Below are positions 14,001 to 26,169 of a stretch of DNA of 64,000 nt, piece after piece. Numbering within the stretch: the stretch's first letter is position 1; each line of letters starts with the position of its first letter. Under the pieces are notes generated by a model. The model was given only the letters and a program-made list of their open reading frames with translations, did not search any database and was not told the DNA's origin. Both the position numbers and the translations under genes were made by a program. The stretch is from Phoenix dactylifera (Eukaryota; Streptophyta; Magnoliopsida; Arecales; Arecaceae), in contig NC_052392.1 in assembly GCF_009389715.1 (NCBI RefSeq), forward strand, positions 32,337,227-32,401,226, given 5' to 3'.

Positions 14001-16750
14001 AGTGCTATGTGTTAGGCTGACACTACAAAACAGGATTCCGAAATGTAGAAATAAGGCGTTCTCTAGAAAGAATAGCTGAAGACAGGGTACTTAGATGGAC
14101 ATGAAAGCACATGCAGGTGCCCCTCACACACATACAGAAAAAAGTAACAATAGAATTGCACCTTTGGACTGCCAATGAGTGAAGTTATAAAACTTCTACA
14201 CCAAGGTCTAAATTGCAAAACTAAAATAGTCCATCCCTATTGTGCTGTAGGAGAAGCTAATAAATGACAGTATGGACTGAAATAAAAGAGCACAATAGTT
14301 ACAGAGCTCCAATTGCCGGTACCCTTTACATCCATAAGCCATTATTTAGCTGTGAATACACTGCAATAAACCAAAATCCTCTCATCCTCACGGCTTTCTT
14401 CATGTGAATAATAACACAATAATCCAACCTTTATATAATATTTAAGAAAAAATGGATAAATTTTGAACTAGAAAGAAACTGAAATTATTTTTATTTTTTT
14501 TTAAGAATAAAGTACTGCAAAAATAGCCAAGAAAAGTTTGAATTTTCATTAATCTTAAAAGTTAATGATTACAATAAGTAAAATTAAATTTAAATCTGAA
14601 TGCAACAGTAGATATTTAAGAGGTGTAACCTTTTAAATTCCCACCTTCTTATAACTTCCAATTTTCTTCTTTTTAACTTTTTGAAAATTAGCATGTATCC
14701 ACCAGTCATGTTAGAGGAAACAACCTAAGTATTCCTCTTTAAATTGGTCTGTCTATCACTAGACCAAATTTCTAGAACTAGAGGAACCTATCACACTGAG
14801 ACTACTTAAGGTAAATAGAGGGACAACCCAAAATTCACTGTCATGCTACATGTTAAAAACATTAATCCTTAACCCACCAAAAGCGCCTCACTCAATAAAA
14901 GACTTCAATATTATTAACTGATAAGAACAACTTGCATTCATAAAAGCAGCAATAAAATTCAATCTAAACTTGCAACATGCCATAGATCAATCAAAATGCA
15001 TGGACTTCCAACCGCCTTATTCAAATGCAAATAACAAATTAAATTGAGCTCTCAATTAAAATTGTTCATCATAGCATCAATAATCATCATTAATGTTGTT
15101 ATATTTAGATACATAAGATTCAATAAAGTATTACTTTGAAATACAATGATGTACTTGCAATTGTGTCTATCCCATTTTAAGTGGATGCTGCTTTTATTTC
15201 TTCAACAGCAAATGTTTTAACTACCATTCCGTGGTCAAATAAATAAGGAGCGAAAGCAAGAAATTGATATATTCATGGGAGTGGAAGGATCATGCAGCAA
15301 AAGTTTTCAACCACGAGAATGCGTACAAGGCAATGTGTAATAATTAAGATCAGTGGGTGGACTTCCAGTTCCAGGATCCAAATAGCATTTCACCACCCAT
15401 TCATAAGCAAGAAGTCTACTATCTACCAATTCATTGATGTCCCTTCACGCCTAAAATCGATTCTGCCCTCAAAACCAGCATTTTCTAGTTCTTTAATAAA
15501 GATGAAAGAAAGAAACTTGACCATGCAACCATGCAATTGTAATCATCTTTGATTTTTCCAAAACAAGGTGCCACACACCAATGTAAAGCATAAATTTTAA
15601 CATGCTATTCGCTGCATCAAATGAAGCTGCAAGGTTATAAATTAGGGAACTTTATCTACTTTACATCTATAAAAAAAAAAACCTTGCTGATAATTACACT
15701 AACACTCTTGGAAACACAAGTAGCAAAGAAACTCAAATTAAAAAAAAAAAAGAATCAAAGAAACTCCAATCAAATATAAAAAAAATGACTCATGATTCTG
15801 CTCCTCAGTCAAAATTTATAGACTAGCAGCAAACAAGGGTGTCCTGCCTATCATTTCAAGAGAAAAAGAAAAGAAAAGAAACGAAGCACAGATGAAGACA
15901 TTATTCACACCTTTTTTACAAAGACCGATCTAACTCACACCACTCAAGGAAGTTCAAAAGAAGGGCCACACCCATACTTTTCCATCTGTATCCTAAGATT
16001 TCCAAATTGAATACAGCTATACGAGACATAGAGGTTCAAAGAGGTAAATAGCACTCTAGTCTGTAAGGCTTCCTCAAATAGACTCAAAGAATTTTAAGTT
16101 GAACGAGTTGCTTATTCCATGCAGCAGCAGCAGCAACAACAACAAAAAAAAAACAAGCGTTCCTTATTCCAAAATTTCAAACTACCAAAAATTCAAATTT
16201 GAATTAAACTAAGAACCTGGAGACTCATTCATCCCATCAAACAGAGATCAGACCTTCCCGATGTCTTCAGTCTCGGCAAACATCAATAAAATTCTCCTTG
16301 GCATCAAAATCGAAACTTTAACCCCCACCCCAAAAGAAAAACGAAAGAAGGAAAAAGAAAAAAGAAAGAAAGAAAGAAAAAAAAAAAACAAAAACAGCCC
16401 ACGAAGAACGTTCAGCAAAAGAAACAACATGAGAAGGCTCCTCACCCCATCAAGTTCACTCGGAGGTGATGGCTGAGCTCGACGAAGAGCTCATACATCT
16501 GCCCGAGGTCCGCCGCATTGCCGTGGGAGTATAGCACGGTGAGCTTGGCCTCAGTGTTCCTCACGTGCATGGCCACTATCTCGGTCCCCCGCTTGGTCTG
16601 CAGCCTCCGGACCTCCACCCCCTCCCGCCGCGGCACCTCCGTCATCGCCAGCCGCCCCGACGCCTCGTCCTCCACCACCACCCCGTACGACGGTGGGTCG
16701 GGAGGGAAGAAGGCGAACCTCGCCACCATCGTGGACTTCACCCCTCCCAT
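8025..16750 (-). CDS. ABHD17-like alpha/beta hydrolase with repeated basic C-terminal tail
   Basis: Serine hydrolase of the ABHD17 type; animal members depalmitoylate membrane proteins, and the plant role is not established. Exons in transcript order: 16750-16446, 10811-10775, 10684-10448, 10368-10321 and 8600-8025. Together they give 1203 nt, 400 residues, with GT-AG borders and consistent phases. The catalytic triad is visible: Ser148 in GQSVGSG, Asp212 in GTDDD and His242 in [17 protein letters not shown] and [14 protein letters not shown] are family hallmarks. The N-terminus MGGVKS fits an N-myristoylation site (Gly2, Ser6), suggesting membrane attachment. From about residue 265 the protein ends in a highly charged Ser/Arg/Lys tail made of two repeats: about 2.7 copies of a 20-residue unit beginning [14 protein letters not shown], then three copies of a 10-residue unit DRREKSRxST. 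Intron 1 is 5.6 kb and contains two transposons. Confidence 0.92.
10992..11390. mobile_element. hAT-type MITE with 8-bp target duplication (intron 1 of the hydrolase)
   Basis: A 399-bp non-coding element bounded by terminal inverted repeats TAGGGCTGTCAAACGG (left) and, on the opposite strand, TAGGTGCGTAAACAAACAG (right). It is flanked by perfect 8-bp direct repeats AATTCAAT at 10984-10991 and 11391-11398. Eight-bp duplications and TAGGG-like ends are typical of hAT transposons. It has no transposase frame, so it is non-autonomous. The interior is AT-rich, with GAGCTTG-type subterminal words. Confidence 0.85.
11744..13458. mobile_element. Long-armed non-autonomous hAT-like element (intron 1 of the hydrolase)
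   Basis: Two related GC-rich arms of about 370-400 bp face each other (about 11744-12110 and, inverted, about 13056-13458). Each runs from a GTACCGG-like outer part through a purine tract (GAGAGGGAGAAA-type) to a shared inner block ending near GTCGGCAAACCCATTGCC. Perfect 8-bp direct repeats GTAGAAAC flank the whole (11736-11743 and 13459-13466), and the ends read CAACGTC and, inverted, CATGGTC. The duplication fits the hAT pattern nTnnnnAn. The interior, 12110-13050, is AT-rich without a transposase. The single-element reading is inferred from the duplication; two separate insertions are the alternative. Confidence 0.7.
13467..16445. other. Remaining intron 1 of the hydrolase gene
   Basis: AT-rich intronic sequence without exons or bounded transposons that I could support. 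It includes a short CAG/CAA run near 16122-16142 and an A-rich GAAA-type low-complexity tract around 16330-16390. Confidence 0.5.
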
Positions 16751-17139
16751 CTCCGATCAAACCCCCACTCCTCCCTTAATTCCCCCAACCTATCGGGTCA
16801 CGCCGCCGGCTGCAGGCCCCACCGGAGCGCCGTCGTCGGCATCGGAGAGAGGGCTCCCAATGAGGATCCTGGTGTTCCAATCTAGGTTTAGGGTTTTGGG
16901 TTTGGGGGCGGAGAATGGAAGAGGGGGCGGCGTAGGGAAAAGAGAGGGGACGTGGGGAGGAGGAGAAGGGGAGGGAGGGAGGGAGAAATAGAGGCATTTT
17001 TTTATTTTGATTTTTTTGAAAAATGAGGTATTAAGAGAAATATTTCTAAAAAGGGATTTGGGGGAATAATTAAAGAGCGAATTAAAATGGGGAGGGAGGG
17101 AGATGGGAGGAGTTCCCGGCGCAAGAAAGGTCAGGGGAT

Positions 17140-17166
17140 CACGTGATGAGACCTGCGAGTCACGTG
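17140..17166. promoter_or_regulatory. Two G-boxes upstream of the hydrolase gene
   Basis: CACGTG occurs at 17140-17145 and again at 17161-17166, about 400 bp upstream of the start codon at 16750. Two palindromic G-boxes exactly 21 bp apart in a likely promoter are plausible bZIP or bHLH sites. There is no experimental support. Confidence 0.45.
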
Positions 17167-17261
17167 TGGCGCGGAAATTACGGCAGTGAGGTCTGGTGAC
17201 CCTGTTGAATTCTTGGGCGTTAGATGGTTCTAGCAGAATTTTGTGGGATTTGGTGAAAATC

Positions 17262-17264
<3 letters not shown>

Positions 17265-17336
<72 letters not shown>
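17265..17336. repeat. (AT)36 microsatellite
   Basis: An uninterrupted AT dinucleotide run of 72 bp. Runs of this length are usually highly variable between individuals and are hard to sequence accurately. Confidence 0.97.
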
Positions 17337-17339
<3 letters not shown>

Positions 17340-17769
17340 GAAGTGGAATTGATTGACTTGTATGAATCTCAAGTTAGTTTAAGGACAGAACTTATTTTAG
17401 TAGGGACTCCTTTTTTTATTGCCATGTATATGAAAAAATTGATCTCAAAAGGTGCAACCCTCTCATGTTGCATGCAAGTTATGTCTTCAAAACTAGGGTC
17501 AAGTAGACTCAAGCATGTGATGTAGCTCTGAGCAACACATGATGTATTTAGGTGGTGCATGCATGGCAAAACATCATGTTTTGTTAATCAAAAAATAATA
17601 ATAGTACATCGACAAGTTAAATATAGATGCTAAGAAACTATTTGTACACAAAAGATATTGTTTAAATTAAATAAATTGATTATGTAATTTTTGATTGATG
17701 CACCTTTAGAGAGAGGGATGGAATTAAAATGGACCGAAAGAAGTATGTTTACCATATAAAGTGTACTTA

Positions 17770-18110
17770 TGCAATGTTATGAACTATGAAGCTTGCTATG
17801 ATCTTAAGTAGCTTAAGCTTAGCTTGAAATCAGCTTGGTTTGGGCTCGACCTATTTACAAAAATAAGTCGATCTCAAACCAATTTCAATGCTCGGCTCAT
17901 AAAGGAGCTAAGGTTGAACATTTGAGTCATTCATCTGGAGTGGAAGAGCTCATCTTAGCTCGAATAAAGCTCCACTTAGGAAAGCATAGCTTGGACAGAC
18001 TTTTTATGAGCTTGGTTTGAGTTCAAGCGGAGATCAAGCAACTTGTTTATTTTCTGAGCTGAGCTTGAGATACTTGGCTTGGTTCGGCTTATTTATAGCA
18101 ATATTACTGG
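17770..18110. repeat. Degenerate GAGCTTG-rich repeat, probable old hAT MITE
   Basis: The stretch is dense in words such as AGCTTGG, GAGCTCG and GGCTCGAC, resembling the subterminal words of the hAT MITE at 10992-11390. I could not find clean termini or a target duplication, so the boundaries and class are tentative. Confidence 0.35.
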
Positions 18111-19184
18111 GCAACTACTAACGTGAATATAATTTTTGAAATAGTTACCTATGTTATAGTATTAAATGGGAGAGCTAAATGTTGTTTTAGAATTCGTCTC
18201 TCAAATTTTATGACTATAATAGCCTCAATTACTCTCTTCATGAATGAAGCTAATCTACTTATGTCTCTATTTGTTTTTCTCTTTATCAGCTATATGCTTT
18301 CTCCTAAAAATCTCAAACCAATTCTACAGCCCTAGCGGATTGGAGTTTTTTCAAAATTAAAACCAAACAAAGATGTCAATACTCTTTATTTAATCCATAT
18401 ATTTTCTCCTTTTCCCAATTCCTTAAAACTCTTTTTTACTAAATGATGGTTTCATAATTAAGAAATATTCTCTCTTGATTCCATCTATTAATTTTCATAT
18501 CAACAATACCCTTCTTAGGGTTAACTCGCACACACTTTCTCCTCCTTTCTCATCTAAATTATTTATATCACTCTCATAGGACTCCAAAACAAATTGAACT
18601 CTCTTTCTCTAATTCAACCTCTAAACAACTCTTAAAACTTGTGCGCAAATTAAACTCTCTCTAATTCTACTACGGACTCTTGGATTTGACTTATAAATGG
18701 ATCTGACTCTGTCGCTTAGCTCTTTCTTCTCTCTTTCCTACTACATACATTGCATGTTCCTAATTACTAGATGTTAATAGATTGGACTCTATCACTTGTT
18801 CCACTCCGGCAATCACCAACTTCATTCTACTTAGTAATCTGAGTAGTGATTTGGTGGGTAATCTAAAGCTTTTTCCACATAAAATTAAGTGTGACCACAA
18901 GACAGAGCATCGACGACAAAATAGAAATAGTATAACAAGCACATATATTATGCATTTAAGATCAATTATTTATGTACGAGCATTCTTTTCTTGACTTACT
19001 AATTTAAATGCCATTACACATGTAATAAGATAGCGAAAAGGGCGACAAAATCATTTTAATTGCAATCACTTTTTTTTTTTTTTTGAGAATACATGCCTGG
19101 CTAGGTTTGCGAGCTTGCTCAATCATCTTGGAGGGCGACAATCAGATGGATCTAGGGGGCCCGAGGGGTGCGGATGACGACCAC

Positions 19185-19435
19185 CCTCTGCCTCGTAACA
19201 TTTAGGCCATGATAAGGGATGGAATGGCCTTTCAGGTCAAGCATGTCTTCTGTGAAGCTAATGGGATTACGGATTGGGTGACCACCTATGTGGCCAACCA
19301 TACGGGTAGTACCATGTGGGCTGAAAGATGGGGAACTACCTCGGGCACTCCGAAATATTTTATTTTCTGATTTTATTGGGTGTATTCGTACTTGTCAGAT
19401 ATGAATCGCCCGTCCTAGGTAAAAAAAAAAAATAC
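19185..19435 (+). pseudogene. LINE 3' end: RNase H tail fragment with A-tail
   Basis: One frame encodes a decayed C-terminal piece of the RNase H domain of plant LINEs (VFCEANGITDWVTTYVANH), then a short 3' untranslated part and an A-run of about 12. A frame ending just after the RNase H piece, followed by an A-tail, is what 5'-truncated LINE insertions look like. Similar tails recur near 53230, 57300, 59430 and 61130, and on the minus strand near 39950. Confidence 0.65.
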
Positions 19436-19864
19436 AGGCCAACAACAAATGATAACACATGAAGACTGAAAGAGGAACACTTTGAATGGGGATGGGAAGG
19501 CGAGAATGCATGTTTTGGCATGTGGGAAGAGGCCAGAAAGCTTCAGAAATTTATGGACAGGGTGCAGGAGGACGTTTCTGGCCAAAATCTCACGGGGTTT
19601 TACTCTCTGAGAGAGTTTAATGCAGAGAAGGGAGGGGGAGGAACAGCTGGCTGGCTCTTTAGATTGGACCGAAATATCTGGTTGCAGTCCTGCAGGACAG
19701 ACATGGCACAGTTGTTTTGATACTGAGATGGACCCCTCACTGACCCCTTAGCAGTCTCCAAGTATGGGCTAATACAGCTAAAACCAGCAGAGTTTATAGA
19801 TTTCAGAATTGTCACAATCTTGCTTTAATTCTGAACCAAAACATATTTATAACTATTAATAATT

Positions 19865-20270
19865 AGATTTTTTTTATATGAATATCTTTCTAAAAATTCA
19901 AATTTATTTGAATACCATCTTAAAATTTATATTTATTTCTATCCCTTCATGAAACGCTATTTTTTGCACAAATGTCCCTAATATAACGGTTCTTCCAATA
20001 CTATTAATAAAAACCATATTTATTTTTATTAAAAATAAAATAAAATTTTGAAATTATTTTTTTGTCCTCCATCGCGACCGTTTTATAAATATTATTTTAC
20101 ACATCTATCTATTAAGGGTATTTTAGTCATTTTAATTTGAAACTGTTAATTTTTCTAACGGCGTTTATGTAAAAATAAGGATAAAAAGAAGGATAGAATA
20201 GCAAAACAAGTGTTTTACGAGGGTATACATGTAAATATCAATTTGGAGAGGATATTCTTGCAAAAAACAC
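19865..20270. mobile_element. Mutator-type MITE, copy 1
   Basis: A 406-bp AT-rich element related, in inverted orientation, to the one at 25248-25697. They share a block including AAGGGTATTTTAGTCATTTT and a second block GAGGGTATACATG. Near-matching 9-bp direct repeats flank it: TTAATAATT at 19856-19864 and TTAGTAATT at 20271-20279, consistent with a Mutator-type 9-bp target duplication that has aged. No coding capacity. Confidence 0.7.
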
Positions 20271-20279
20271 TTAGTAATT

Positions 20280-21400
20280 CACCAACTCAAATCGAAAACA
20301 AGGTACAAGATTTTAAGCTAGGTGAGATCGACAAGAACGACAATAAGATCGAAAGCCATGTAAACTTATGAATAGTTTCACTGATTCTGCATGCTCGCAT
20401 TGATTTGGAACAATAGATATCCAAACAATGCTGGGTTATCTTGGAGAACAAAATATTTCGATAAACCTCGTCGCCATCCCCTCCCTTTAACAGTCAATTT
20501 AGGAGCTTGTGATATGCCAATCTTGGTCAAGAGTACAAAGAAATCTTCAAAATATAGGAGATACAATAAAATGAAAGCCATGATATCTAGGAGAAACTTT
20601 CACTATGAGATACACTCGAGTGCCATTTTTGTGCTGCCTTTGTAGTGCGCATGCCTCGGCACGGCTCTTATCATTAGTTGGTCACACCCATATCCTAATG
20701 ATTCTTGAGGATGCCTTTTGATATGCCTCCCGTTCTCTTAGCAGTAAAGGGCTCTCAGGCTGAGGGCATCTTTGGATTGGTGGGGCAAATGGCAGTGCAT
20801 CTTTTCAAAAGATTTTCCAATCCAATTGAAAGCGCATGTTGCCTTTGCTGCCTTTGTTCTTGAAACCAATGTCTCTTTCCTTATGATAGAATCTTGGTCT
20901 ATATGATAGTTGTTTGGGAGACTCTCTTTTTTTTTGTGAATACATTAGAATTTACGAAAATTATAACAAGCATGCTCTTTTGGATATATGGAAGGGAGTA
21001 AGCAAAGCAAGCATAAGAATTATAACAATTTTGAGTTTGCTCTTGGAAAATAGGCTTCTTAACTAGGTTTGGGCATAAAAGTGAATAATATCTAGAGAGA
21101 ATCATCTTGAGAACCTGGGCTGAATAACTTGGAGTTTGCTCTAGCCTAAGTTTTTTATATGTAGAAAAAGAAAATACAATTATTTTAACCCTTTTTTGCA
21201 AGTGATACTGGTCTTAAATTGGGTGTATTTGGACTCGTGATGTATGAAATACCCATTTTAACAAGCAAAAAAAAGAGAGAGAGAGGATAAAATGGTCTGA
21301 ACCTAATCCAGCCTGCTTTGAACCCAATATAGGCGAATGTGGACCACACTTGGTCGGGCAATGTGCAACCCACGCTTGGCCTGACCTGACTTAATAATAA
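20280..21400. other. Intergenic, nothing bounded
   Basis: No gene or clean repeat is seen. Part of 20650-20900 has mid-GC composition and may be further LINE debris, but I could not place it in a domain. Confidence 0.4.
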
Positions 21401-21409
21401 ATCACTTGG

Positions 21410-22570
21410 GGCCCAAACTGACCCAGTTGGTTTCCTAAAGCTTCATCTCTAATGGCACCTTCATCCTCTATTAAGTTCCAATTATGGTCCTTGAGCTGTC
21501 GAATATTGTTTCCATGCCTTCTGAGCATCGTAGATCGATGGAAGAATTTGGAATTGTCTCCCTATCGTAGCCTCCTCACTCTAGACTTGTGCCTACAGAA
21601 GACCTCACTCTAGACTTGTTGCTGCAGGAGCGAATGATGCTGAGCTAAGCAAGAACTAAGTGTGGCCAATTACTCATCTGTCGAGTCATTCTCACAATCC
21701 TTAAGTTGCAAATCTCTGACTCATTTTTCTTGGCTCTTTTGAGAATATTATCCATCATAGTTCTGTTAGTGAGCTCCTATCTACAATTCATCCGATACAT
21801 GGCATCACCCCTGATAGAAATGCTCCAAACACCATAAAAATATCCTAGAACTGCCGGTACTATAATTTGTCAAAGCGAAAAGGGAGTTAGCAAGATGTAA
21901 CTATAGAGGTATTAATAAGTATAAGATAATAATAAGATGCAATTCGAGAAAGATGATGTACTTGGTGGCCTGGGAATCTCAGTATCCAGCTCCCAGTGGC
22001 AAAAGCTCTATCAATATATTGCTAGACTATTCTTATCAAGAAAAAGAAAAAACATTCTTAGATTATGGCCCGACCATTGTAGCTATTACGCCAAATGAAA
22101 TGCGCCGCCATATACTCCAAATCAGGCAATGCGTTAAAAGCTATGAAGCTACAGAATTCTCTGACATCGTTATTTCCAGTGCAAGGTTTGCTCCTTGCTT
22201 CTTAGTCGGCCCATCAGTACAATTGAAATCTTCTATAATCTGGCAAGCTTAGTTTATCAAAGCAGAATCTTCTGGCCATATAATTTCCTTCGTCAATACT
22301 TTGTATCTACATAAACAGCCAAAAAGATCCATGAACCATACCAAGTTCCTTGATTACAAAATCTATCTGTTGGGAGCTATTATTAATGAAAACACCCATC
22401 CTTGCAAAAAAAACCCTACTGCCAAATAAAAATGATGCCTCCTTTCAACCCTTACGACTCCTTAGTATCGCCCATCTAACTAGTCAAACTTTGCTCCCCA
22501 TATTTTTAGCACCAATAACAACATCACATCTACCACCATCGCCGCCACCTTTGCTAGAAAAACCTTCTTT
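21410..22570 (-). pseudogene. LINE ORF2 remnant (endonuclease and linker)
   Basis: On the minus strand, with frameshifts and stops, fragments of a plant L1-type ORF2 are readable. The tail of the endonuclease domain lies around 22200-21950 (REFCSFIAFNALPD, then AFATGSWILRFPGHQVHHL, matching the family's LDRAL..WL.RFP..RV.HL segment). The conserved linker before the reverse transcriptase follows around 21590-21450 (KFFHRSTMLRRHGNNIRQL). No intact frame remains, so this is dead transposon sequence. The outer limits are approximate. Confidence 0.65.
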
Positions 22571-22574
22571 TGAA

Positions 22575-23265
22575 TTGGAAAATCTCTTAATTATTTCATA
22601 AATAGTTTTCTACACACACAAAGCAAATAAAATAAGTTATAGATATTACCTACTTCAAGGCACGCTATGGAATGCTCTCTTTAAAGTATAATTTGCCTTG
22701 ACCATGTGCAAATAATTGATGGCGGTTTACTCCTAAGATTCAAATAACCGTTATATTTTCTTCTTGAAAATCAACCAAATCCAGATGTTATGAAAATCGG
22801 TAAAATAGATTGAAGAAAATCGTTCTATCTTCTTTTATATGAACTTAGCCCTTTCTTATCAAATGCTCGAAGGATGCATTTGAGCCTACTCACTTAGTGC
22901 TCAATTTACTCTCTCAATGTATAGAGTTAGGCTCCAAGGAAAGCACAACATTTTATTTGATTCTTCGATGTCAAAGACCTAAACTCGATCGTACTTTCTT
23001 TTGAGAGTGTTATTCGCCTTTTACTTTTCGTGAAATGAAATATGGTGCTATATATCCAACCTTCTTCTCCTTTTGAGTTGTGGTAGGAACAATAAAAATG
23101 AATAAAGGATACGTATATCCTTAAGATTTGAATAACTTAAAGCTCGTCAAATAAAGCTAGAATGCCCATACAGAGGAAGACAACTGTGTGTCCCTTCAAT
23201 TCGTGGCAATGAGGACAAGGATTAGCTATTGATCCAGAATTATGGGAAAGGAACGGAGCAAACAT
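22575..23265. other. Intergenic, nothing recognised
   Basis: AT-rich sequence with no supported coding region, RNA gene or element ends. Confidence 0.4.
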
Positions 23266-23268
23266 CAA

Positions 23269-23684
23269 GGGCTCGTTCGGTTTGTGGGAAGCATTTTTTC
23301 TCCTAGGAATATGATTCCTGGCAAGCAGATTCCTAGGAAGAGGATGCTTAAAAAAGTACTTTTGGCATGTTTGGTTGACCATGGAAAATTGACAAATTTC
23401 CAAAGTGCTTATATTTGGTTGGCCATCCACTTTCCTGAAAAAGTTTTGTATAATTCCTATTATACCCTTAATAAAAATTAAGTCTTTAATGCCTCTTTAA
23501 TGCCGAAGGGTTTTTTTGAAAAAAATAAAAATGGAGTGATTTCCGCCTCATGGCAAAGTAACTTTTCCATATTTCTCATGGGAAAGATTTTTTCATGAAA
23601 TGTGGGAATCATATTCCCATGGGAATACAACCTTTCCGTCTCTTTTTTGAAAATTCCAATTAAACAAGAGGCATCTCATTACTT
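23269..23684. mobile_element. Harbinger-like MITE, truncated copy
   Basis: It begins GGGCTCGTTCGGTTTG, the terminal repeat of the complete copy at 24463-24942, and follows that copy in reverse orientation through the shared CCTAGGAATATGATTCC and CATGGGAA words. Similarity ends near CATTACTTTC, so the far terminal repeat is missing. It is a truncated relative. Confidence 0.7.
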
Positions 23685-24462
23685 TCAACAAGCCCCAAGA
23701 GCAAAATACTTGTGAGGGGACATAAATGAACCTTTGGAGCCTATAAACCTATATTTTGATACAATGCTTTTTGCACCTGCACGAGGGAATAGTCTAGATG
23801 TGTCATAGCGTAAGAAAGATACCAAAGAAAATTTTGATGCGGCATTAATTTGTAGTGTGGGACTTGAATTGGAAAATAACACAATGAAAATATTAGTACA
23901 TTCAATGCTTGTAGAAGGATACCTACTTAAAAATTTTATAAATTTGTAAAGCCATTGAGCACTTTATTGATGTACCTACTACCAATGTTGCATGTCAATA
24001 TGTGAGAGGAAGGCCTCCTTCGAGCAACCATCTAAAAGGTGGTAGTGGTTCTTTCACTCATGGTACCAGAGCCCATAAGTTATACCTATTAAGCTGCCAC
24101 TAAATTTGATCCATATTCATTTAGATTCAAGGCCCATTTCTATATGGTGAGATCGATAAGATGAGGTAGATGGAAGCCTTCCCCTCCAAACTAGTTTAAC
24201 ATAAACATGGATGATTCTATAATTCAAGCAAGTTGATGGTAGTGCAATTGTCATCATCAGAAACCACATTGGACAATCTTTTGTTGATAAAGGTATAACA
24301 TTTGTGCTCAAACTCCTCTATTCTTGCAGAGGCTTGGGCTCTTCATGAGGCCTTTTGAGGCACTAGTTTCTACTCCCAAAAGTGATCATTAGAAGTAATT
24401 TCCCCACCTTGCTCTCAAATATAGAGCATGGTAAGCCTTTCCCTTTCCTATCTCTTCACCTA

Positions 24463-24942
24463 GGCTCGTTTGGTTCGCAGGAAAAATAGGTGGGAAAGTG
24501 TGGTCAACAGGAAAGTAATGAAATGCCTCTTGTTTGGTTGGAGTTTTCAAAGGAGAGAGATGGGAAAGTTGTATTTCCATGGAAATATGATTCCCACATT
24601 TCATGGAAAAGTCTTTCCCATGAGAAACATGGGAAAGTTACTTTCCCATGAGGTGGGAATCACTCCTTTTTTATTTTTTCCCAAAAAAACCCTTCAGCAT
24701 TAAAGAAGCATTAAAGAGACATTAAAGACCTAATTTTTATTAAGGGCATAATAGGAATTATACATAACTTTCCTAGGAAAGTGGATGGTCAACCAAACAA
24801 AAGCACTTTGAAAATTTGTCACTTTCCCATGGTTAACCAAACATGCCAAAAGTACTTTCCTAGGTATCCTCTTCCTAGGAATCTGATTCCCAGGAATCAT
24901 ATTCCTAGGAGGGAAAATACTTCCCGCGAACCAAACGAGCCC
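24463..24942. mobile_element. Harbinger/Tourist-like MITE, complete copy
   Basis: A 480-bp element with near-perfect terminal inverted repeats: GGCTCGTTTGGTTCGC on the left and the same on the opposite strand at the right end (GCGAACCAAACGAGCC). The interior holds many short palindromic words such as TTCCCATGGGAA-type and TCCTAGGA. The flanks read CTA and CTT, a doubtful 3-bp duplication. End sequence and size fit PIF/Harbinger-derived MITEs. Non-coding. Confidence 0.75.
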
Positions 24943-25247
24943 TTTAATTCTCAGCTGCAATCTCATGATGGATGGCTCCAAGCCTCCAAGGAGACCAAGT
25001 TGCAATGTGTGCTTAGCGAAGGAAATTGAGCAAAGAATTGGATTGCTTCTCATACTAGAAGGTTGCGAACTCATTGATTTATGGATGACAATGTATCTGG
25101 AGATCTTAGGGACATTTTGAAGGTCTAATTATAGTGAATGTGCACATGCACGTGGAAACTAAAGAAAATCTACCCAAAATAAGGATAAGTGAATTATTAA
25201 AAGTATATTAATTGTACTATAAAAAAGATAAAAATTAATAATTTATA

Positions 25248-25697
25248 GGGTTTTTTTGCATCAATACCTTCCTAAATATCAGATATTGTATGAATACACT
25301 TCCAAAATTGATATTTGTATGTATACCCTCGTCAAACACTTATTTTGCCATTCTACCTTTTTTTATTTTTATTTTTGCATATGTACTCATGCTATCTAAC
25401 GACGTTAAAAAATTAACGGTTTCAAATTAAAATGACTAGAATACCCTTAATGGTAGACATGCAAATAAATCGTGATTCCGATAGGAAAAGAAGACAAGGA
25501 TAATAGCATAATTTTAAAATTTTATTTTATTTTTAATTAATATAAATATGATTTTTCTGAATCTTGTTAGAACAACTGTTATATTACGGGCATTTGTACA
25601 ATAACAAAATTTTACGAGGGTATACATGCAAATATCAATTTTGGAAGGATATTCATGCAAAATTTGATATTTAGAAGGATATCCATGCAAAAAACCT
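25248..25697. mobile_element. Mutator-type MITE, copy 2
   Basis: A 450-bp element with terminal inverted repeats near GGTTTTTTTGCAT and a perfect 9-bp target duplication TAATTTATA (25239-25247 and 25698-25706). A 9-bp duplication is the Mutator signature. It lies in inverted orientation relative to copy 1 at 19865-20270. There is no transposase frame. Confidence 0.82.
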
Positions 25698-26169
25698 TAA
25701 TTTATATGATTAATTAGAATGACGGTTATATCTTGCACGATATTTTATGCATTACAATAATATAGGACATTATTATTTTGTTTGCATTTGTTGCAATGCA
25801 ACAGAATTGACCTAAAAAGTGATCTAACTTATTCGACCTCGAGAGTTAATGGATCAAGTTTGGGTCAAATTCTTATATTCAAGGTTAGCTGATATCAGGT
25901 TCAAGTCATGCTAGGTAAGTGCCTCAAAAAACAATTGTCCGTAACTAGATTGCATTTAAACAAACTCAATAAAAAATGGTTCTAAAAATTGAACCTATAA
26001 AAAACAATTGAATACTATGAAAAAGGTGATATATTATATTTGTATCTACCTCATAAAATCCATGAATTGCTTGTTCCAATGACCATTGCTTCTTTTAAAA
26101 TTGATTGAGATGGTAGCAACGTCTATCCTAAAAATCTTAAACCAAGTATATATATATATATATATGAGA

